From Leisingera sp. JC1 (GTDB taxonomy: Bacteria; Pseudomonadota; Alphaproteobacteria; Rhodobacterales; Rhodobacteraceae), in contig NZ_LYUZ01000089.1 in assembly GCF_001679925.1 (NCBI RefSeq), positions 1-54,185 of the forward strand: a stretch of DNA of 54,185 nt, read 5' to 3'. Below are positions 1 through 9,914 of the stretch, one piece after another. Each line of letters starts with the position of its first letter. Position 1 is the first letter of the stretch. The notes beneath the pieces are model-generated. The model made no database searches, was not told the origin of the DNA, and worked only from the letters and a program-made list of their open reading frames with translations. The position numbers were made by a program, and so were the translations under genes.

Positions 1-1
1 G

Positions 2-1819
<1,818 letters not shown>

Positions 1820-1842
1820 CCTCCAGGCGAGAAACAACAGAA

Positions 1843-1871
1843 GCGCCCCGGATGTCCGGGGCGCTTTTTTA
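1843..1871 (+). terminator. rho-independent terminator of katG
   Basis: GCGCCCCGGA pairs perfectly with TCCGGGGCGC across a very short loop and is followed by six T residues, 23 bases after the katG stop codon. Confidence 0.93.
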
Positions 1872-1905
1872 TGCGTGGCTGAACCCGCCGGCCACCGCAC
1901 GGACA

Positions 1906-1933
1906 GAAAAAGCCGGAGGATTCCCCCCGGCTT
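1906..1933 (-). terminator. probable terminator of the BCCT operon
   Basis: On the minus strand AGCCGG (1927-1932) pairs with CCGGCT (1911-1916) and is followed by a short T run. It lies about 70 bases beyond the stop of the BCCT gene, the last gene of the operon. The stem is short, so this is less certain than the katG terminator. Confidence 0.6.
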
Positions 1934-2001
1934 CCGGCCCTTCATCGAAAGGGCGTTTGTAGCAGCCGGGCAACGCAGCTGCGCCGCCCGGTGTTCTGGC
2001 G

Positions 2002-3825
2002 TTATTCGGCGGGCGCCGCAGCCTTCTCGCGCTGGCCGTCGCGGAACAGCGCCTTGGCCAGGGACACGCACATCAGGCCCATAACCATGGTGAAGGGCAG
2101 CGCGCCGATGATCATGGCGCTTTTCAGCGCTTCCATCGGGTCGGCCCCGCCATTCTGCTTGCCTGCGAACAGCAGGGTGCCAATGACTGCGGTCAGGATC
2201 AGGCCCCAGACGATCTTGTGCTTGTTGCCGATGTTCTGGTCGCCGCCGGACATGATGGTGTTCATCACCAGGATGCCGGAGTCCGCCGAGGTGACCAGGA
2301 AGGTCATGATCAGCACAACACACATGATGGTGATGCCGGACAGCAGGCCGCCGTCGATCATCTGGCCCAGGGTCACGAACAGCTTGGCGGTGTTCGATGC
2401 GCCGATGATCGCGCCTTCGGCGCCGCCGGTCAGTTCCAGGTCGATAGCGGTGCCGCCCAGAATGGTCATCCAGGCAAAGCAGACCAGTGCCGGTGCGATC
2501 ACACAGCCGAGGATGAACTCACGCACCGAGCGGCCGCGGGAAATGCGCGCCAGGAACAGGCCCACGAAGGGCGAGAACGCGATCCACCAGGCCCAGTAGA
2601 AAGTGGTCCAGCCTGCCTGCCAGCCGAACTGGCGCTGTGCCTCGCCAGCGGCATAGGTTGCTGCCAGAACATCGTCGGACAGAGCAGCGGCTTCGCCTTC
2701 AAGGCCGGATTTGAAGCCGTCGAAGGAGCCCCAGGCATTGGTAGCACCACCGCGCAGCGCATCGGCATAAGGTGCAGCTTCGGACGGCAGAGCCGCTGCG
2801 AAGTCAGCAGCCGACTGCGGGCCGTAGGCACCGAAGCTCAGCGAGGTGAAGTGCAGGATGTAGTCCACGAAGGCCGAGGCATAGGTGGTCATTGCGAACA
2901 TGAAGGAGCCGAAGACAACGAAGGTCAGCAGCAGGATGATCGACAGAACCAGGTTCAGGTTCGACAGATACTTCACGCCGCGGCCCACGCCGGACACCGC
3001 CGAGATGATCGACAGGCCCATGATCGCGAACAGGCCGGCCAGAAGGCCAACGGTGCCCGGTGCAGGCGCGTCGCCGCTCATGTCCATCATCCATTCCATG
3101 CCGGTGATGGCATACACGCCGTCCACGAATTGAGAGACGCCGAAACCGATGGTCACGGAGACACCCAGGATGGTGGCAACAACACCCAGCACGTCAACGA
3201 CGTGGCCCAGGAAGCCGTTCATCAGCCTGCCGAACAGCGGTGTCAGCGCGGTGCGGATAGTCAGCGGCATGTCGCGGGTATAGGCGTAGTAGGCCAGCGA
3301 CAGGCCGGTCACAACGTAGATCGCCCAGGCGTGGAAGCCGTAGTGCAGGAACGTGTAGCGGAAGCCGGACTGGATGGCTTCTTCGGTGTTGCCGGTCACT
3401 TCCTGAGCCAGAACCACCGGGTTGGAGCCCCAGAGGCCCAGCGGTTCGGCGGTTGCGAAGACCATCAGGCCGACGCCCAGACCGGCGCCGAACATCATCG
3501 AGAACCAGGAGAAATCCGAGAACTCCTTGCCTTGGCCCGGTCCCCCCATGATCCGCTTACCGGTTTGCGGCAGTGCGGCGACCACAAACAGGAAAAAGGC
3601 GAAGAAACCGACGATGATGATGTAGAAGGCGTTGAAATCCTCAAGGATCCGCCAGTTGAGGCTGCCCAGAACGCCCGTGGCGTTTGCCGGCCAGACCAGT
3701 GCCCAGAGAACCAGGGCGACCATGATCCCCTTGCTGAGCAAGGCGATCTCGACGCTGTGCCCCTTATAGAAGCCCTCGTCGGAGGTCTTGATCTCCAGAT
3801 CTGTAAAAGGTTGCTTTATTGACAT
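2002..3825 (-). CDS. BCCT-family betaine/choline/carnitine-type transporter
   Basis: Secondary carrier of the inner membrane for zwitterionic or quaternary ammonium compounds. The glycine-rich substrate segment (FGAGLGVGLM) and the BCCT tryptophan box GWTTFYWAWWIAF are present, followed by FVGLFLARISRGR and TSADSGILVMNT. The protein is 607 residues with about twelve hydrophobic segments. The start at 3825 is chosen because GGGAGG lies just upstream; a start 30 bases further up adds only a charged tail. Compared with the second BCCT in this window (50281-51942) it carries roughly 45 extra, mostly acidic or alanine-rich residues before the tryptophan box, probably an extracytoplasmic loop. It is last in a six-gene operon, 77 bases after the Ldh gene, and likely imports that pathway's substrate. 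The substrate cannot be read from the sequence. Confidence 0.93.
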   Translation of the reverse strand: MSIKQPFTDLEIKTSDEGFYKGHSVEIALLSKGIMVALVLWALVWPANATGVLGSLNWRILEDFNAFYIIIVGFFAFFLFVVAALPQTGKRIMGGPGQGKEFSDFSWFSMMFGAGLGVGLMVFATAEPLGLWGSNPVVLAQEVTGNTEEAIQSGFRYTFLHYGFHAWAIYVVTGLSLAYYAYTRDMPLTIRTALTPLFGRLMNGFLGHVVDVLGVVATILGVSVTIGFGVSQFVDGVYAITGMEWMMDMSGDAPAPGTVGLLAGLFAIMGLSIISAVSGVGRGVKYLSNLNLVLSIILLLTFVVFGSFMFAMTTYASAFVDYILHFTSLSFGAYGPQSAADFAAALPSEAAPYADALRGGATNAWGSFDGFKSGLEGEAAALSDDVLAATYAAGEAQRQFGWQAGWTTFYWAWWIAFSPFVGLFLARISRGRSVREFILGCVIAPALVCFAWMTILGGTAIDLELTGGAEGAIIGASNTAKLFVTLGQMIDGGLLSGITIMCVVLIMTFLVTSADSGILVMNTIMSGGDQNIGNKHKIVWGLILTAVIGTLLFAGKQNGGADPMEALKSAMIIGALPFTMVMGLMCVSLAKALFRDGQREKAAAPAE

Positions 3826-3902
3826 GCGTTTCCTCCCGTTTCGCACGTGCCGCACCGGGGTGCGGATTGTCCGGCGGTTCGCGCAACCGCCGGTATCTGG
3901 CG

Positions 3903-4913
3903 TCAGCCCAGCAGGGCTTCGATCCTTGCCAGCGTTGCAACGCTGACAGCGACGCCGTCCTGACGGGCCTGCAAGCGTTTTGCCCGCCGCCCGTCTCCGG
4001 GCAGATGTGCGCCGTCTTGGCTGCGCACCGCTTCCACGATCCCGGCCATTCCAGCACCAAAAGCGTCATTTGCTGTCGCACCCGGGTCGATTGCGATGAA
4101 CATCTGGCCGGTTTTCGGCGGCCCGCCCGCGGTACCGGAGAACGGCGATGCGTTGATGCCAAGCGTTGCTCCGGTCAGTGCGGCGGCCATGATTTCGGTC
4201 AGCAGTGCCACACCGACGCCTTTGTAGCCCCCCGACGGCGCCATCGAGCCCTTGAGGCCTGCGTCCGGGTCAGTAGTCGGATTGCCGTCAGCGTCCAGCG
4301 CCCAGCCCAGCGGGATCTCCTTGCCTTCGCGGGCGTGTTTCATCACTTCGCTCTTGGCGATGGTGCTGGCGCTTTGGTCAATCAGTAGTTCAGGCTCGCC
4401 ATCCGCGCCCGGCACTGCAACCGAGAATGGATTGGTGCCAACCACCGGTTTCTTGCCGCCCGAGGGCGCAATAGACGCCGGCGCGTTGGTAAAGCCCAGC
4501 CCCACCAGCCCGGCGCGGGCCAGACGAGCGGTGTGGTAGCCCAGAACGCCGCAGTTGTAGCTGTTACGGATGGCCAGAACCGCAACGCCCTGTTCGCGGG
4601 CCGCGGGGATCAGCGCCTCAAAACCCTGATCGATCGCGGAATGGGCAAAGCCGGTGGCGGCATCCACCGCCACGACGCCAGGACGCGGGCGGGACAGCAC
4701 CGGAGCCGCCTGCCCGTCCACCTTGCCGCATTGCACGTGCTCTGCGTAGATCGGGATATAGGCAAGTCCGTGGCTGGCCACGCCGTCTGCCTCAGTCGCG
4801 GCGGTGGCAACCGCCAGCGGGCGGGCGTTGGCTTCGGACGTGCCTGCGGCCACCAGGGCACGGAAGGACAAGTCCTCGATCTCGGCAAGGGTCAGGGTTC
4901 TGGTTTCGGTCAT
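3903..4913 (-). CDS. Ldh-family (malate/L-lactate/imino-acid type) NAD(P)-dependent oxidoreductase
   Basis: 336-residue member of the LDH2/MDH2 fold, which is unrelated to classical lactate dehydrogenases. Family members reduce or oxidise 2-hydroxyacids (malate, lactate, sulfolactate, ureidoglycolate) or reduce cyclic imino acids such as piperideine- and pyrroline-2-carboxylate. The catalytic histidine is in VASHGLAYIP, and the nucleotide and substrate elements GTNPFSVAVPG, DQSAS and GGYKGVGVALL are in the usual order. The gene lies 12 bases after DUF3726 and upstream of the BCCT gene. Together with the 2-oxoglutarate-semialdehyde-type dehydrogenase at the head of the operon, an imino-acid or hydroxy-acid step is plausible, but this is inference. 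Confidence 0.92.
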   Translation of the reverse strand: MTETRTLTLAEIEDLSFRALVAAGTSEANARPLAVATAATEADGVASHGLAYIPIYAEHVQCGKVDGQAAPVLSRPRPGVVAVDAATGFAHSAIDQGFEALIPAAREQGVAVLAIRNSYNCGVLGYHTARLARAGLVGLGFTNAPASIAPSGGKKPVVGTNPFSVAVPGADGEPELLIDQSASTIAKSEVMKHAREGKEIPLGWALDADGNPTTDPDAGLKGSMAPSGGYKGVGVALLTEIMAAALTGATLGINASPFSGTAGGPPKTGQMFIAIDPGATANDAFGAGMAGIVEAVRSQDGAHLPGDGRRAKRLQARQDGVAVSVATLARIEALLG

Positions 4914-4925
4914 GTCGGTGCCTCT

Positions 4926-5555
4926 TCAGTCGTTGTCCGACAGCCCGGCGCCGGCGCCCAGCAAGCGCGACTCCTCGGTGGCCGGAGCGTAGGTTTTATG
5001 GGCATAGCGGTTCAGGACGGCCCAGGCCGCCTCCTCCGGTTCGGCCCGGGTGCAGATCGGGTATGGGTTTGACAGGCTGCCTGCCGCGCGGATGGTCAGC
5101 CGGGCCGCCTCGTTTGGCAGTGTGCCTTCGCATTGCAGCCTGGTACCGTCGGTGACGGATTGAAAGCCTTCGCCCTCAACCGTGACACAGGCGCCAAGCT
5201 GGCGTGCGGCCAGTGCGGCAAAGGGCAGGATCATTGCGGGCTGGGAAACTGGCCCGATGGCCAATGTCAGCACCTGCAGCCGCGCAGCGCAGTCTGACAG
5301 CGCCGCACCAGTCGCCAGCGGGCACAGCGGCGCCTCGGCCAGCCAGTCGCCATCCAGGCTTTGCGGCACATGAGCTGGCAGCTTCGCCGCATATCCGGCC
5401 TCCAGCAGTCCGGCCAGCAGAGCGGATCCGTCAATCCCCTTCGCGCACAGCCAGCGGGTGGCTTTGGAGGCTTCCTCTGCCAAACCCCAGCTGTACCCTG
5501 CCCCGCGGGCGGCGCGTTTGGCGGTGGCTTCGACTTCGTTCAGCGCATAGCTCAT
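4926..5555 (-). CDS. DUF3726-domain protein of unknown function
   Basis: 209 residues, no signal peptide or membrane segment. The N-terminus (MSYALNEVEATAKRAARGAG, then YSWGLAEEASKATRWL) is the conserved face of DUF3726 proteins as I remember them, and these often sit beside Ldh-family oxidoreductases. The start codon overlaps the stop of the 562-residue gene upstream by 4 bases, and the Ldh gene follows 12 bases later, so the three are probably translationally coupled. A role as partner or accessory of the oxidoreductase is a guess. The C-terminal part (TRAEPEEAAWAVLNRYAHKT) contains a helix that could be a binding surface. Confidence 0.82.
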   Translation of the reverse strand: MSYALNEVEATAKRAARGAGYSWGLAEEASKATRWLCAKGIDGSALLAGLLEAGYAAKLPAHVPQSLDGDWLAEAPLCPLATGAALSDCAARLQVLTLAIGPVSQPAMILPFAALAARQLGACVTVEGEGFQSVTDGTRLQCEGTLPNEAARLTIRAAGSLSNPYPICTRAEPEEAAWAVLNRYAHKTYAPATEESRLLGAGAGLSDND

Positions 5556-7240
5556 TGATCAGCCTCCGGATAAACCCACAGGTCGGCGTTGGCGGTGGAC
5601 AGGTCCTCCGGGTACGGCGCGCCCGCATACATGCAGATCCGCACCCAGCGGTCAGAGCGGGGGTCGAAATGGGTTGCCCCGAAAAACGAGAGTTTCGCCC
5701 GCAGCATGTCAATCGGCAGCACCCGGTCGCTGATGGTGTTGCTGCGGATTTCGCCATAAGGCGCCACCAGGCTCATCTGTGCGCGGCGCACGGTGTGGCG
5801 GTGTTCCGGGTGACGCAGCAGGAAGGCTGCGATGGGTTCCTCGCCATCCTGGCCTGCCAGCGCGGCATGCGCCGCAGCAGCGTCACGGGCCGGGGCCAGC
5901 GGCTGCTCGTACTCGGCAATCGGCTCGTCAAAGCGTTCGCCCATGCGCGGTTCCAGCTTCTCCTCCGAGACATACCAGGCGCGGGCGCAGTTTTCGCGCG
6001 CAGACCAGTCCAGATCAAGCGCCCAGCCAAAGCTGTCTTTCAGCAGCTCCCGCACCTGCGCGACCGGCATGGCGCCATCAATGATGAAGGCGTCCTTGTT
6101 GGCGTCGGCCATGCAGTCGGACAGCCCGTCCACCAGCTCGGCATAGGGTTCCAGGATCAGCGAAGCCGCCAGTTCCTGGCCCTCCAGGCTCAGCTCCGTC
6201 GCGCTCCAGCTGATCAAGCGGTCCCAAGGTTTATCGTTGAGCAGATCATCTGAGGCGACCCATGCAGCCAGCGCCTCAAGGTCCTTTTGCAGGCTTGCAA
6301 GCTTTTCGATCTGCACCGGGTGTTCGGAACGCCAGCGCGCTGCCGACAGCTCACTCCGCCGAAGCATGCGGCGGAAACAGGCGGCTTCGTCAGCGGTGGC
6401 GGTTTCGACCGAGCGCACCCGCGCAATCGCCTCTTCCCGCGCCTTGATCCAATTGTTGAACAGCACCGGGTGGTTGACGATGTAGGGCGCCATGCCCAGG
6501 CCGGTGGAATTGCCGATGCCCAGCCGCCGCGCGGTCTCGGGCGCCAGAGATACCGCGTTTTCACCGCCCTTGGCGCGCGCCATATGCTCCACCAGATCGC
6601 GGACAAAGACGCGGGTCAGATAGACCGACAGCATCTCTGCCTGGAACGGCGCATTGAGTTCCGGGCGGTCCGCAATGGCCTCACGGTCCGCGGCCCCCAG
6701 CTTGCCGGAGCCGTAGACGGCGGTGGTGCGCATCAGGTAGCCGACGGCGTCCACCTGCGCGGGGTCCGGCTGCCGGCCCTGCGACAGCGCATCAACGAAA
6801 TGCGCCCAGAGGCGCACAGAGCGGTTGGCGCGGGAGACCGACAGGGACTTCTCGTTGACCCGGCCTGCCTCCTGATACGGCACGTTTTTGGAAAGGCGTT
6901 CAATATCCGCTTCCGTGGGCACCCCGTCGAAGAGGGTGAAGGTCGCGTCCCAAGCGGTGGCGATCACCCTGTCCGACCGCATTTCCGGCGGCAGGTCGTG
7001 GGCGAAGGCAATCAGGGAGTAGGTCCGCGCAGGGCCGGTGGCAGTGTAGACCGCCACGCCGACGCCCTTGGCATCGATATCGAACTTGGGGCGCGCAAAG
7101 CTCCAGTTTTCCCGAGCCATGCGGCGTGTCAGCACCCGCATGAAGCTGAGGCGGCACTGATGCAGGGAGCCGAGGCGGCTGAGGCGCATGACCTGCGCCG
7201 GGTCCCGTCGTGATATCGTTGTCTGCGCGGTTGTTTCCAT
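5552..7240 (-). CDS. conserved hypothetical protein, 562 residues, probably cytosolic
   Basis: I do not recognise a named domain. The protein has no signal peptide and no hydrophobic membrane span, and is rich in charged and aromatic residues, suggesting a soluble enzyme or scaffold. Stretches that look conserved are RLSRLGSLHQCRLSFMRVLT near the N-terminus, GIGNSTGLGMAPYIVNHPVL in the middle, and SFFGATHFDPRSDRWVRI near the C-terminus. The start has AGGGATAGG upstream. It begins 3 bases after the dipeptidase stop and overlaps DUF3726 by 4 bases, so it is a core member of this operon rather than a passenger. Base composition matches its neighbours. Confidence 0.85.
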   Translation of the reverse strand: METTAQTTISRRDPAQVMRLSRLGSLHQCRLSFMRVLTRRMARENWSFARPKFDIDAKGVGVAVYTATGPARTYSLIAFAHDLPPEMRSDRVIATAWDATFTLFDGVPTEADIERLSKNVPYQEAGRVNEKSLSVSRANRSVRLWAHFVDALSQGRQPDPAQVDAVGYLMRTTAVYGSGKLGAADREAIADRPELNAPFQAEMLSVYLTRVFVRDLVEHMARAKGGENAVSLAPETARRLGIGNSTGLGMAPYIVNHPVLFNNWIKAREEAIARVRSVETATADEAACFRRMLRRSELSAARWRSEHPVQIEKLASLQKDLEALAAWVASDDLLNDKPWDRLISWSATELSLEGQELAASLILEPYAELVDGLSDCMADANKDAFIIDGAMPVAQVRELLKDSFGWALDLDWSARENCARAWYVSEEKLEPRMGERFDEPIAEYEQPLAPARDAAAAHAALAGQDGEEPIAAFLLRHPEHRHTVRRAQMSLVAPYGEIRSNTISDRVLPIDMLRAKLSFFGATHFDPRSDRWVRICMYAGAPYPEDLSTANADLWVYPEADQ

Positions 7241-7243
7241 GAC

Positions 7244-8227
7244 CTATCCCTTTGGGCCAAAGTTTTCGGCAAAGAACCGGTACCAGTTCCCGCCCATGAT
7301 GCCGCTGACCTCGTCATCGTTCATGCCCGTCGCGCGAAGGCCCTCTTCGATGTTTCCAAAGTCGCGGTTGTCCTTGAACCAGCTGGGCATTTCCGGGAAG
7401 CCCGGAGCGGCGGCTGATCCTTCGCCGTAGTCGATCTCTTTCGTCCAGCGGCCGACGCGCATCCATTCAACGATGCTGTCGGGCTGATCCTGGCAGAGAT
7501 CGGTGCCGATCCCGAGATGCTCCACCCCGTATTTTTCGGCGGTGCGTGCGATCATCTCGCAGAAACTTTGCAAGGTGCAGTTAGATTTATCTTTCAGATG
7601 GTGCGGATAGACCGAGAAGCCCAGCATGCCGCCATGGCCGGTCACTGCGCGGATCACGTCGTCCTTCTTGTTGCGCAGCGCGGGCGACCATTCATGCGGG
7701 TTGGCATGGGTGATGGCGATGGGGCGGGTGGAAATCTCCGCCGCCTCGATGGTGGAGCGGTCGGCGGAGTGGCTCATGTCCACAACCAGGCCGACGCGGT
7801 TCATCTCCTTGATCACCTGCTTGCCCATGCGGGTGATGCCGCTGTCCTCGGCCTCGTAACAGCCGGTCGCCAGCAGCGACTGGTTGTTATAGGTAAGCTG
7901 CATGAAACGGGCGCCCAGCGTGTGCAGGATTTCGACGAGGCCGATGTCATCCTCCATCGGCGAGGGGTTCTGGAAGCCGAAGAACACCGCGGTTCGGCCG
8001 GTTTCGCGGGCCTTGTCGATGTCAGAGGCCCACTGCCCCTTCATGATCAGGTCCGGGTACTGCTCGAACCAGCGGTTCCATTTCTCGAAGTTCAGAACCG
8101 TCTCACGGAAGGTCTCGTGATAGGCAATGGTGACATGGATCGCGTCCACGCCGCCCTCGCGCAGCTGGCGGAAAATCTTTTCGGACCAGTTGGCATATTG
8201 CAGGCAGTCGATACGGTATCCGGTCAT
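7244..8227 (-). CDS. membrane-dipeptidase (renal dipeptidase) family protein, likely a divergent amidohydrolase
   Basis: 327 residues of the peptidase M19 fold. The later metal-site histidines are visible in VVDMSHSADRS and ITHANPHEW, and the helix GITRMGKQVIKEMNRVGLVV is typical. The N-terminal His-x-Asp metal motif of classical renal dipeptidases is absent: the strand reads YRIDCLQYANW. From memory, a similar variant occurs in M19 proteins next to dimethylglycine and betaine catabolism genes in Pseudomonas. No signal peptide is seen, so the protein is probably cytoplasmic. GAGGTG upstream of ATG supports the start. It is second in the operon and may hydrolyse an amide or N-substituted amino acid instead of a dipeptide. 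Confidence 0.88.
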   Translation of the reverse strand: MTGYRIDCLQYANWSEKIFRQLREGGVDAIHVTIAYHETFRETVLNFEKWNRWFEQYPDLIMKGQWASDIDKARETGRTAVFFGFQNPSPMEDDIGLVEILHTLGARFMQLTYNNQSLLATGCYEAEDSGITRMGKQVIKEMNRVGLVVDMSHSADRSTIEAAEISTRPIAITHANPHEWSPALRNKKDDVIRAVTGHGGMLGFSVYPHHLKDKSNCTLQSFCEMIARTAEKYGVEHLGIGTDLCQDQPDSIVEWMRVGRWTKEIDYGEGSAAAPGFPEMPSWFKDNRDFGNIEEGLRATGMNDDEVSGIMGGNWYRFFAENFGPKG

Positions 8228-8282
8228 TCAAGCACCTCGGTTTTCAAAGTCGCGCACCCGCCCTTCAGGCGGCGGGCAGGAC

Positions 8283-8317
8283 GCGCCCGCCACAGGGGAA
8301 ACAAGGAGGGCGGGCGC
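8283..8317. other. GC-rich hairpin between the aldehyde dehydrogenase and dipeptidase genes
   Basis: GCGCCCGCC (8283-8291) pairs perfectly with GGCGGGCGC (8309-8317) around a 17-base loop, inside the 137-base gap of an otherwise tightly packed operon. No T run follows on the minus strand, so it is more likely an mRNA-processing or stability element than a full terminator. Confidence 0.5.
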
Positions 8318-8364
8318 TTCCGCAAACTGGCAGGCCGGTTTTCGGCGCGGCCAGGATTTCAGTC

Positions 8365-9810
8365 TCAGACCGGCTTGCCGGCGCTGATGTAGGCGGTCTT
8401 GACAGTGGTGTAGAATTCCGCCGCCGCCTTGCCCTGCTCGCGCGGGCCATAGGAGCTGTCGCCGCGGCCGCCGAAGGGCACGTGGTAGTCGGTGCCTGCG
8501 GTCGGCAGGTTGACAGTGACCACACCGGTGCGCGCGTTGCGGCGGAAATGGGTGGCGCGGGCCAGCGACTGGGTGACGATGCCGGAGGTCAGGCCGAAGT
8601 TGGTGTCGTTCACCACCGACAGCGCCTCGTCATAGCTGCCGACCTTGATAACGCTGGTCAGCGGCGCGAACATTTCCTCGCGGTTGATGCGCATGTCGTT
8701 GGTGGTGTTCAGGAACACGCCCGGGGACATGTAGAAGCCCTCGTGCGGCATCTCCAGGCGCTGACCGCCGCAGGCCAGCTCGGCGCCTTCGGATTTACCC
8801 AGATCGACATATGCCAGGTTTTCGTTCAGCTGCTGCTCGCTGACGACCGGCCCCATTTGCACGCCCGCTTCCAGCGCGTGGCCCACTTTCATGGCCTGTG
8901 CCCCGGCGACAAGCTTGTCGACAAAGGCATCATGGATGGCCGCGTGGACCACGAGCCGGGAGGAGGCGGTGCATTTCTGTCCGGTGCCGCCAAAGGCGCC
9001 GCCCAGCGCCAGGGTGACGGCCAGATCCAGGTCGGCGTCGTCCATCACCGCCAGCGCGTTTTTGGAGCCCATCTCCATCTGCACTTTGGTCAGGTTCTGG
9101 ATGGCGGCGGACGCGATACCCTTGCCCACCGGCACCGAGCCGGTGAAGGAGATCGCGTTCACCTTGGGACTTTCAACCAGGCGCTGGCCGATCGAGCGTC
9201 CGGAGCCCATGACCAGCGAGAACAGGCCCTTGGGGATGTCCTGACGTTCGATGATCTCGGTCAGGGCAACAGCCGAGGCCGGGGTGATGTTGGCGGGTTT
9301 CCACACAACGGCGTTGCCGTAACAAAGCGCCGGCGCGATTTTCCAAGAGGCAGTGGCGGTCGGGAAGTTCCAGGGGGAGATGATTGCCACCACACCGACG
9401 GCCTCGCGGCGCACGTCCACCTCGATGTCGGGGCGCACGGAGTCAGCGTTTTCGCCGATCTGGCGCAGGCATTCGGCGGCGTAGTAGGTGAAAAACTGGC
9501 CCGCACGGTAGACTTCGCCTTTGCCCTCGGCCAGCGGCTTGCCTTCTTCGCGGCTCAAGAGCGTGCCCAGCTCCTCGGCGCGGGCCATCAACTCATTGCC
9601 GATATTCATCAGCACCGCCTGCTTGCGCTCCAGCCCGTAAGCCGCCCATTCGCGCTGTGCGATCTGCGCCTGATCCAGGGTTGCTTCCAGCTGATCGCCG
9701 CTTGCCTGCGCAAACATGCCAACCAGATCACTCAGATCAGAAGGGTTACGGTTTTCGATTTCGCTTTCGCCCGCCAGCCATTCGCCGGCAATCAGGTTCA
9801 GTTTGGTCAC
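8365..9810 (-). CDS. aldehyde dehydrogenase, 2-oxoglutarate-semialdehyde (2,5-dioxovalerate) type
   Basis: NAD(P)-dependent aldehyde oxidation. The catalytic cysteine is in GTGQKCTASSRLV and the general-base glutamate in QMEMGSKNALAVMDD. The C-terminal signature PTAGTDYHVPFGGRGDSSYG, followed by PREQGKAAAEFYTTVKTAY, resembles the 2-oxoglutarate semialdehyde dehydrogenases of hydroxyproline, glucarate and arabinose catabolism. The chosen GTG start at 9810 gives VTKLNLIAGEW and 481 residues, the usual family length. A TTG 72 bases further up would add an unlikely tail. This is the first gene of the six-gene operon and faces the LysR gene. It would feed the pathway into 2-oxoglutarate if the subfamily assignment is right. 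Confidence 0.9.
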   Translation of the reverse strand: MTKLNLIAGEWLAGESEIENRNPSDLSDLVGMFAQASGDQLEATLDQAQIAQREWAAYGLERKQAVLMNIGNELMARAEELGTLLSREEGKPLAEGKGEVYRAGQFFTYYAAECLRQIGENADSVRPDIEVDVRREAVGVVAIISPWNFPTATASWKIAPALCYGNAVVWKPANITPASAVALTEIIERQDIPKGLFSLVMGSGRSIGQRLVESPKVNAISFTGSVPVGKGIASAAIQNLTKVQMEMGSKNALAVMDDADLDLAVTLALGGAFGGTGQKCTASSRLVVHAAIHDAFVDKLVAGAQAMKVGHALEAGVQMGPVVSEQQLNENLAYVDLGKSEGAELACGGQRLEMPHEGFYMSPGVFLNTTNDMRINREEMFAPLTSVIKVGSYDEALSVVNDTNFGLTSGIVTQSLARATHFRRNARTGVVTVNLPTAGTDYHVPFGGRGDSSYGPREQGKAAAEFYTTVKTAYISAGKPV

Positions 9811-9878
9811 AGAGAAGCCCCAGATGCTGAATTTCAGGTTTGCAGCAGGATGGACTCCGCAGTCCACATCAGTCAAAC

Positions 9879-9911
9879 TCAATAAACTGTAAAGAACTTC
9901 AGAGTTATTGA
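9879..9911. promoter_or_regulatory. inverted repeat between divergent ALDH and LysR genes, candidate LysR operator
   Basis: TCAATAA at 9879-9885 and TTATTGA at 9905-9911 form a perfect 7-base inverted repeat with a 19-base centre, ending just before the lysR start codon. Such sites between a LysR gene and its divergent target are typical autoregulatory and activation sites. Confidence 0.5.
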
Positions 9912-9914
9912 ATC

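Noticed and set aside
2218-3822. Long open frame on the plus strand opposite the BCCT gene
   Set aside because: It is the antisense shadow of a membrane protein gene in high-GC DNA; composition is rich in His, Gln and Arg and shows no domain.
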